64,000 nucleotides of DNA from Zelopaecilomyces penicillatus (lineage: Eukaryota; Ascomycota; Sordariomycetes; Hypocreales; Pseudodiploosporaceae), in assembly GCA_005765155.1 (NCBI GenBank), contig VCCP01000004.1:3906001-3970000 (forward strand), written 5' to 3'. How positions within the stretch are numbered: the first letter of the stretch is position 1; every line of letters starts with the position of its first letter. Positions 56,601 through 64,000 of this stretch are shown piece after piece. The notes below the pieces were generated by a model. The model did no database searches and was not told the DNA's origin. It saw nothing but the letters and a program-made list of their open reading frames with translations. The translations under genes and the position numbers were made by a program.

Positions 56601-59589
56601 CAACATCTCCATACGAACACGCATATTGCTCAAACATTGCCTATTTTGAGCTCTAGATTCGTCAAACTCCATCACTGCTCGTGTCATACATTATAGGTAC
56701 ATACAAATTGCCCGTTGCTACAAAGTCCTGGCTCCAGGTCTCAGATTTGAACTGGTTGAAGTAGTTCCAATACAGGTCACGGACCTCACCAGATCCTTAT
56801 TTCTCCTTGCTTGTATTACATTATCTTGTGCCACAAGTATTATCCCACGCTTTCTAAAGACCCTGGCTAGTCTTTCGAAGGCGATTAATGGGCATGATCT
56901 TGGTCTAATTTGGTTGTGCCATCTCCTTTCACTCATTTCCATCTTTGCAATTCTGTGCATGGCCTTCTACATCAAATATCGCACACCTACCGTCCGTCAA
57001 TGATTTGTCGTCCAAGCTCTAGTTCTAATCATTTGCAAATGACTAGTATGACCTGGATCACACACCCCTTGAGGAGCATCAAAATAAAATAAAAACGGGT
57101 CTGAACGGTTTGTACGAATATCTGCACAGTTTTTGACCATGGTTTCTATCGGACAGCCACGATGAGCCGCAGCCCATGGCTTAGATCCCGCATCAGACAA
57201 CCTGCTGTCAGGTCGTGTCGTGTAACCATACTTAGACGCGCCAGAGAGTCAAGAGAGAGACTTAATATTACTGTATGGTCTGCGCATCAGGTCTCACTAC
57301 TATATGCCCTGATGCAGGGCTAATGCCGATAACAATATCTAAATGTACATGTGCAGTCCAGCTTTTCCGATGCGTCGTTCATACTACGTAGGATGACTGA
57401 CCTACTCACTGACCAGCTGGATTTTACACCATTTATCGAGGTGTGTTGCACAAGCCACTTCGGCCTTTACCATGTTCTCTGTGCTCATCCTCCAGGTCCC
57501 CGACCTACTTACTGTAGGACACCATTTAGCCTTGGAGGCCGGACGTTCCAACGGCTTTGCCCTTCTCAACTCTCGCAACTCCTTTGGCTCATCCACACAG
57601 TACAAACTAGCATACATAGAACCACACGCAAGACGAGAGGGTCAGTGAGCTCAGGCTGGCGACTAGGGCCTCAGCTCGGCATCGCACGTCCTTCCGCCCC
57701 AATTGCCAGCCGCCGCATGGGCTGCCCGCAATTTCCGGCTCCTGCGCCGATGAACGTCAACCTTTACCCGACAATAGGAGACAACAGACCCTGGCCCCCA
57801 TTGAACATCTAAAGACATCGTGCTAGTTCTCTACCTCTTCATCTTTTGCATCATTGGTATTGTTTTCCGCGACCCCCCTCTCGTCGTCTCCTTCATCAAA
57901 CCGGCCATTGTGGGTTCTGCAAGCAAAGAGGTGTGGAGGTATAGGTATGGTGGGCGTGCAACCAGGCAAAGCCGGACGGATGAACAGCCGCTGCAAACGA
58001 TAAGAGTCTGTGTGTCGTATTACAGTATGTACTTGTTGACATGCTGTAGCTTCCGCTGCCCGGCTCTCTTCCAGTTGGTCAGCTCTATTCACCATCCCTG
58101 GCGCCGCCGCTCCGCTTGTCTCTATACGGCTGTTGTTGTGGATGCTGGCGAACCGGTGCCTGACTGGTAACTCGTACACACGGACACAGGGCCAGCTTCC
58201 TGACGCCATTGTCAGTTTTTCTTGTTATTGATCATTTTCAGGTACAGGGAGACGCGAGTGGGTTGGCATGGCGTTGACGGCTTTTTGCACGACTTCTCAC
58301 GTTGCATTCCGGCCTCATTTACACACCTATTCAGGACGTTCGACAGGGTCCTGGTATTTGATATACAGCCAATACAACTAACTACACACACCTAGTAGGG
58401 CTAAGCCGCCAAAATTAATTTGGCGACTTGGCTTCGTCAATCGTGCGTTTAGACCTGGCTAATATAGCGTCGTCTTCTAGGTCGTGTTTTCACCCCAGAC
58501 TCCCCAACATGTACGCTAGTAAAACGGCGCAGCAGGGCTTCGTTTAACGTTTCTCTCACATCCCTCATCCAACGCGTATTTACACGCTGCTAATCGCTCG
58601 TAACAGCAACAAATGCCGTCGTTGTGACTATGAGATACTGACTATTGGAACTTGCCAGGTGAAAAGGTCATGTGGGAGATAAATATGAGCACAAGACAGA
58701 CCGGCCAATTCCGATGTGGTTTACCAATGTCAAGGCATGTTAACCTGCGGCACCTCCCAATGCCCGACAGGCAAACCTGTGCTGACTGGCTATCGATGCT
58801 GCACGCGAGAGCCAATTGCGAGAGCCACCACACCATTTTTCTCACTCCAGAATCAATGCCGCCCCCTCCCATGATCCCCTCAGAGATCGCCCCATTCCCC
58901 GAGATCCTTCATTCGACCATTGCGCAATTCCCCGGCAGTCCCATGGCGTAGTTGTCCGGACAAGATGCCCTTCAGCTCAGCCTCGTCTGGCTGACCAATG
59001 TCTTTCCATATGCTGATGTTGTCTAGGACCTGGTAGGAAAATGCGAGAGCCACCGGCCTCTGGGCTGCTGCATGCTGCAGTCCGTGGTGTGCACAGGGTC
59101 GCAGAACGGGCCGGATGGCGCGCCAGAGAGATCGACCCTGCCTTTGCCTGGCTGCCTGCACGATTCTCGATGGCCTCCATCAGACAGACAGCCCAGCAGG
59201 GTTACAGCTTTACGTAGCCTGCATTTGCCTTTTGAGTTCTCCTCAATCCGGATTTCCAGCTTCTACCTCTGGCATTATGCAATACTACGACTGCCGGTGT
59301 GGTGGAGCCCGATTTACGAATATCCAGGCCATTTCGAGACGACATGCAAAGAATTAGTCAATGTCTCGTTGCTCTTACACAGCCTCTCTCACTCGTTATT
59401 ATTATGGTTTGTCTCTTGCTTTCACTTCTCCTGCTCTCTATTGCCATGTGCTGCTGCCTCAGATAGACACTAGAGAAAGAGACGAAAGTACGCCCACACG
59501 AACGCCAGGTCTTGTCAAAACGCAAGGCCACTTGCCATCTTTCATTAGTGCCCGCCTCACTCGCGAGAGCAGGAAGAAGCAATTATGAT

Positions 59590-59610
59590 GTATTATACTA
59601 CGTATAATAC
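59590..59610. repeat. Inverted repeat with 9-bp perfect arms
   Basis: GTATTATAC-TAC-GTATAATAC: nine paired bases on each side of three. It lies 20 bp before the C12 run. Confidence 0.88.
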
Positions 59611-59631
59611 TGCTTTGTCAAGCCCATGCAA

Positions 59632-59643
59632 CCCCCCCCCCCC
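59632..59643. repeat. C12 homopolymer
   Basis: Twelve consecutive C between the inverted repeat and the 8-bp tandem array. Confidence 0.9.
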
Positions 59644-59687
59644 TTACCCGTTCCGCCCCTTCTCTAGCTCCCATCCCATCCCCTCTC

Positions 59688-59741
59688 TTCTCCTCTTCTC
59701 CTCTTCTCCTCTTCTCCTCTTCTCCTCTTCTCCTCTTCTCC
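59688..59741. repeat. Tandem 8-mer TTCTCCTC, 6.75 perfect copies
   Basis: Pure homopyrimidine array of period 8. On the minus strand it is GA-rich. Such mirror-like pyrimidine tracts can form triplex DNA and are prone to slippage. Confidence 0.95.
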
Positions 59742-61084
59742 AACATGCCTCCAAACACTGCCGGATGCTTCAGATAAACGGCCGGCTGGCTTCTCGCCAG
59801 GATGCTCGGAAGGATGATTCCGTCGAAATACATAGATAGCCGCTGGCTCCATAACGACCTAATTGTCTTGGGACTAACAAAGCAGCAAATGCAGTGATTC
59901 TTCACGGCAAACGCTCCACTCTAACGGCTATATAAAAAAAAAAGCCCTGGCTACCAACTACCATAAAGAGGGACCACTAAAAAAAGGACGAAATGAAATA
60001 CCTCTCAAGGGTCTCCGCCAAACTGTCAGTTAGTGTCCCCCCGTCTGACCCACCATCGTCCTCAACATCCTCCGCCCCGGCGGCAAGAGAAGTGCTCTGA
60101 AAGGCTGGTCATGGTCCAGATGTGTCCAAAACTTCCCGAGGTCCTGCGAGCATTTGGCAAATCGTTGTTGTCCAAACGTCCAAGCCCAGCGACAATGAGC
60201 GACCGCACTAAGCGCCGAAGATACCACTCCAGCCTGAGGCTTGTTTATTTCTTGGCCAGTGCTCCCTTCTAGTTTTTTCCCCTAGTCCAGAAATTGTCCC
60301 ACCCCTCCCCCCCTGCTGGAGCCACCATTGCTAGCCTTGGTTGATTTTCCTACCTTGTTGAGAGAGTGTCCGTCTCCCCACGTTTCTGGCATTTGTTGCT
60401 GCGTGGTCCGGCCGCAGATTGTGAGGCCCTCGGCTATGCAGGACCAAACAGTCCGACCCATGGTAATTGTTGTACAAGAGGTTCCTCGCCGCAACCTTAA
60501 GAGGCCAGCCAGCACCTTGGTCAAAACCGGCCTGTAAACAAAAAGAATTACATGTACACTATTACTCTGCATGTCGCAGCTTAACCTTGAATTGTGTGCA
60601 AATCATGGACTTGAATACGACTTTTATGATTGAGACGGGCTTGATAATACTCTGCTTTGCCTTGCCATCCATTTCTTTATTATTGTCATTGTGAAACCTG
60701 ACTTTTAAGTCCCTGTCATTGTCTCGAATCCGCCGAGCTTTTTGTCTTCCTTTGGTTGCACACGCAACATCGCGGCCCACCGGAATCATTGCCGTCCATC
60801 ATTGTCTGTTGCTCAGGCTCGCCATATCAAATCACTGGAAGTCTCTGCGCATTGGGAACAGCTTGCTCGTGTCGTAAACCGTGCCTTCCCACTGCTCGCC
60901 CGTCCATAGGTCCGATTGCAATTGTATGAATAACCCTATCCGAATCGGGGTTTGACAAGCACTTGCTTCGATCAAGGACAAAAGGGTTCACGGCCAGGAT
61001 CGCTCAAACACACATTTCGCCAAGATACATTGAGAGTTGAGTCAGTCCTGCCAACAAACCGCAGAAGTCGGTTGACCTGCCGCC

Positions 61085-61124
61085 GATTATGATGATGATG
61101 ATGATGATGATGTTGATGATGATG
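61085..61124. repeat. GAT trinucleotide repeat, slightly interrupted
   Basis: GAT units with two changes (GATTAT at the start, one GTT in the middle), about 100 bp beyond the Rbg1 stop codon in its 3' flank. Confidence 0.9.
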
Positions 61125-61223
61125 CTCTCTCGTGACCGTTCCGACAAAGTTAACAACACCCTGCGCGAACTCCGCACAACATGTCTCGTCGCTTCCTGTA
61201 GTAGCCGTAGTAAAGAAGTTCAC

Positions 61224-61613
61224 TCATCGTTTGATAATAGTAACTGTTCACAGGGGGTTAGTTTTAAACCAAAAGTTACAACTTACAGCTTGGCGGCCAA
61301 GCCATCAAGCAGGCTTCAAGCATGAATTAGATGATGGAAAACTAAACATGGAGAAGGCCTGCGAGAGACGGAAAAGATCCCCCCCCCGGTAGAACTGCAA
61401 CCAAAATGCCCTACCCGACCGCCAGAAGTTTTGGAAAAAGAATACTCACCGACATCCTCATCGTCAAGTTCATGTGCTAATCCGACCCTTTGTGGCTGAT
61501 GTTTTACAGATTTTCCGTAGACAATCGCCGACTTGAACTGCTCCACAATACTTCGGTGAATGGCATTGCACTGTTTTGTGTGTAACACGTCTCAGTCAAC
61601 GGAACTTCCGATG

Positions 61614-61651
<38 letters not shown>

Positions 61652-62014
61652 CCCCCTTTTTTTCTTCACCATGGCAGGCTGGGGGAAATAAAAGGAGTGT
61701 AACAAAAGGATTCAACTCACAAAGTCTTCAACGGTACATCTGTTCGCTCTCAGCACAACAGGGGCTGAGTAGTCGGGCTGCTTGCCCTTGGGCTTCGTGT
61801 AGACGCGCTTCAGACTCAGTTTTTCCCACATGGCTTCCATGAGCTCGTCAATGTTCCAGCCGTGCTCTGAGCTGATGGGTACTGCGTTGGGGATCCGGTA
61901 CAGTAGATCCAGCTCTTCGATGCTGATGGAGTCAATCTTGTTCAGGCAGTATACGACAGGGATGTAACTAGACATTTCATCACTCTCGGTCAGCATTTCT
62001 TGTTCTTCTTGCAT

Positions 62015-62063
<49 letters not shown>

Positions 62064-63219
62064 CAACGGGGACGAAAAGAGAGAAAATGAAAGACTCCTT
62101 GGTCATACCTGCGACTTTTAGCCTCAATCACATCGATGAGATCGTCGACGGTTGCATCGCAGCGGATCGTAATGTCGGCAGAGTTGATCCGGTATTCGCT
62201 CATGACAGCCTTAATTTCATCATGGTCAATGTGTGTCAGAGGCTGTGTGCTTGTGACATTCAAACCCCCCTTATCCTTCTTCCGGAAGGTAATGTTGGGC
62301 GGTTCCTTGTTGATACGGATTCCGAACCCCTCCAGTTCCGCCTCAATCACTCTCTTGTCTGTCAGGGGCTTGTTCACATCCAACACGATGAAAATCAAAT
62401 GACAGGTCTTGGCAACCGCAATGACCTGCCGACCTCTTCCACGGCCGTCTTTGGCACCTTCAATAATACCTGGCAAATCGATCATCTGCAAGGGAGCACC
62501 TATTGTGATGGATTCGTATCAGCATACCCTGAAAAGTATGATAGGGGTAATTAAATAATTCCTCTCTTTTCCCTTTTCCCTTTTTATTCTCGTCTTTGTC
62601 TTTTTTTTTCGCATGTGAAGGGGGTTAGACCAACCGTTATACATGACTTGACCAGGCACAGAGGTCAAAGTGGTGAATTCATAGGCCGCAGCCTCAGAGT
62701 GTTGGCCCGTCAGCCTACTCATCAGTGTACTCTTGCCCACTGACGGGAACCCGATGAAACCAACACTGGCCACACCAGTCCTGGCCACGTCGAAGCCTGC
62801 ACCACCGCCACCTCCGCCTCCACTCGGAGTCAAGAGCTCGCGCTTCAGCTTGGCCAGCTTGGCCTTGAGCTGGCCCAGATGGAACGAAGTCGCCTTGTTC
62901 TTCTGGGTCTTGGCCATCTATTTCGGGAATCGTTAGGCTCCTCTGGAACAAAAAGACCCTCCCCTCTTCCACTTCCACTTCCTCCTCCTCCCTTCCCCTA
63001 ACATCGCTACTAGGATTCCGGGTTGCGTTTTCGGGGTTGGATGGGAGAGAATGGCGCTTTCGGGTTCACCCAACATACCTCGGCCTCAATATCCTTGATC
63101 TGTGTGCGGTTTCCATCCGTCAGCGTTGTCGTCCACGAATTGAAGTTGGGGTTGGTTGGGGCTGCGCGGGGGAAGGGAGGGGGACAACGTCACGATACCT
63201 TATCCACAGTGGTCGCCAT
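61224..63219 (-). CDS. RBG1: Developmentally regulated GTP-binding protein (DRG1/Rbg1)
   Basis: Seven exons: 63219-63199 (21 bp), 63099-63079 (21 bp), 62917-62635, 62499-62109, 61967-61721, 61570-61450 and 61243-61224 (20 bp). The introns are 99, 161, 135, 141, 150 and 206 bp; 367 aa, the family length. The joined start MATTVDK-IKDIEAE-MAKTQKNKATSFHLG matches DRG1. GTPase motifs are GFPSVGKST (G1), DLPGIIEGAKDGRGRG (G3) and NKID (G4), with a TGS domain at the end. The last exon gives TIIKR after HELDDEDVV, the conserved C-terminus. With its partner Tma46/DFRP1 the protein binds ribosomes and helps resolve stalled translation. Introns 4 and 5 carry microsatellites. Confidence 0.97.
61615..61650. 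repeat. (CA)18 repeat in RBG1 intron 5
   Basis: Eighteen perfect CA units on the plus strand (TG on the coding strand), inside the 150-bp intron 61571-61720. Confidence 0.95.
62015..62063. repeat. (GTA)16 repeat in RBG1 intron 4
   Basis: Sixteen perfect GTA units on the plus strand (CTA/TAC on the coding strand), filling a third of the 141-bp intron 61968-62108. In read-through it would encode poly-Tyr. Confidence 0.95.
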
Positions 63220-64000
63220 GATGAAGAGTGTTTTTGCCGCGTAATACTCTGGGGTCTTCAAAGGGGCTCAGCCCACGCCGACTATGACGTTCGAGTAGTT
63301 GAAAGACTCAAAGTCTTGTGTTTTGTGGTGTTGTGTGTGCCACAATGCGGGTAGTATTCGGTGAATCTTCTGTGGTGGTGGGCTGGTGGGGTAAATTTTT
63401 CACTCGTCCTTTGTGCGACAACCAATGATGTCAGCCAGCCACCAACCTGTTTCTGGAGAATGCGCGCAGCAAGGCCAATCACTTGCTCTGAGATACATCT
63501 GGGAATTAGCAGTCAACATAAACGTATTGTAAGATAGAATAGAGGGACACCAAGTAGATGGCGTCTGTTGATCCCCTACTACGTGTATTAATCCATAGTC
63601 TGTATGTCTGTGGGCACTCTGGGCATCTACACCAGTGAGCAAGGGTATATACAGAGCAGCCGTATCCGCTGTGTCTTCCCATACTAAATCACTCCCTCAT
63701 GTCCGAAACTCCCTAGAACAAAAACTCAAGAGGGACGCAGTATGAAAGGAGACAAAACTTGTACAATCATCATGGTGTGTGTATCTTCATGTTTTCGAGC
63801 TTGTTACAACCAGAGAGGTATCTCGCTGCTCGACTCTGATATCAAAACGCCTCATCTCGATGCTCCCCCCCCCCCCCCCCCCCCCACTAAACCCCGGCGC
63901 GCTCCTTAACGAAAAGCAAGGCATCCAAAGTGTTGCTGCATTGAACCAGCCAACATGTTTTGCACAAGGTATCCCAACCTGATTCCATCATCAAACCTAG
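63220..64000. promoter_or_regulatory. Upstream region of RBG1 to the window end
   Basis: 781 bp with no gene seen. It holds the RBG1 promoter and a C21 run near the right edge (63865-63885). Confidence 0.4.
63865..63885. repeat. C21 homopolymer
   Basis: Twenty-one consecutive C, the longest homopolymer in the window and a likely site of length errors in sequencing. Confidence 0.92.

Larger units (their letters stand above)
51675..61223. other. Gene-free interval of about 9.5 kb
   Basis: Between the CENP-B-type gene start and the Rbg1 stop codon I find no frame with family features or codon use like the neighbours. Open frames are short, overlap on both strands and often lack ATG. The sequence is not strongly AT-biased, so it does not look RIP-degraded. 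It holds a 16-bp palindrome (52862-52877), small inverted repeats (53592-53606, 59590-59610), a C12 run and an 8-bp tandem array (59632-59741), and a GAT repeat near 61085. The part next to 51674 is presumably promoter and leader of the regulator; the far end is the Rbg1 3' flank. A signal-peptide-like ORF at 54469-54858 is discussed in the findings. Confidence 0.5.

Noticed and set aside
57351..58170. Frames of 153 and 116 codons in the gene-free interval
   Set aside because: Both start at GTG, have no domain or splice logic, and overlap frames on the other strand.
59688..59741. CRISPR-like or satellite array
   Set aside because: Direct 8-bp units without spacers in a eukaryotic genome; simple tandem repeat.
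62000..62100. Poly-Tyr coding stretch in RBG1
   Set aside because: It is the GTA microsatellite inside intron 4; splicing 62109 to 61967 restores the conserved RS-YIPVVYCLNKID.

Overview
This is nuclear DNA from a filamentous ascomycete, most likely a sordariomycete and perhaps one of the Hypocreales (inference). The evidence is short GT..AG introns (mostly 53-206 bp), pyrimidine-rich leaders, intergenic gaps of a few hundred bases, and Pezizomycotina-type versions of every recognised protein. I reconstructed 18 protein-coding genes, one of them cut by the left edge. I saw no tRNA, rRNA, CRISPR array, transposase or biosynthetic cluster.

Layout. 1-100: 5' end of a gene leaving the window on the minus strand, with a mitochondrial-presequence-like start. 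979-15934 (-): midasin MDN1, 4,947 codons, back to back with mitochondrial ribosomal protein bL12m (16262-16866, +). 17250-18137 (-): CTD-kinase gamma subunit Ctk3, divergent from pyrroline-5-carboxylate reductase (19035-20116, +). 20306-21893 (-): histone acetyltransferase HAT1. 22402-24582 (+): LMBR1-type membrane protein. 25190-27370 (-): CorA-like membrane protein. 28532-30398 (-): PKA catalytic subunit with a 2.8 kb upstream region. 33245-34435 (-): L-type lectin of the early secretory pathway. 34978-35317 (+): TIM13. 35723-36940 (-): NSRP1-type splicing protein. 37593-38490 (+): zinc-finger/LysM/UBA-like protein. 38712-42738 (-): RSE1 (SF3b subunit 3), divergent from MSS51 (43025-44651, +). 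45343-48560 (+): PXA-domain protein with a 1.4 kb intron. 49908-51674 (-): CENP-B-type DNA-binding regulator. 51675-61223: about 9.5 kb with no gene I can support. 61224-63219 (-): DRG1/Rbg1 GTPase.

The genes are mostly housekeeping: ribosome assembly and translation (MDN1, Rbg1), splicing and transcription (RSE1, NSRP1, Ctk3), chromatin (HAT1), mitochondrial biogenesis (bL12m, TIM13, MSS51), secretory traffic (L-type lectin) and signalling (PKA). They do not form a pathway.

The most notable gene-structure feature is a run of very small coding exons. Terminal exons of 28, 27, 28 and 20 bp end PKA, RSE1, MSS51 and Rbg1; each restores the family C-terminus and each is missed if the open reading frame is read through. 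The PKA case puts the read-through stop inside the 5' splice site, so failure to splice would remove the hydrophobic motif of the kinase. Other points are a 3n stop-free intron in a membrane segment of the LMBR1 protein, an upstream ORF overlapping the PXA start codon as ATGA, and the long gene-free interval. I found nothing that clearly amounts to an undescribed system.
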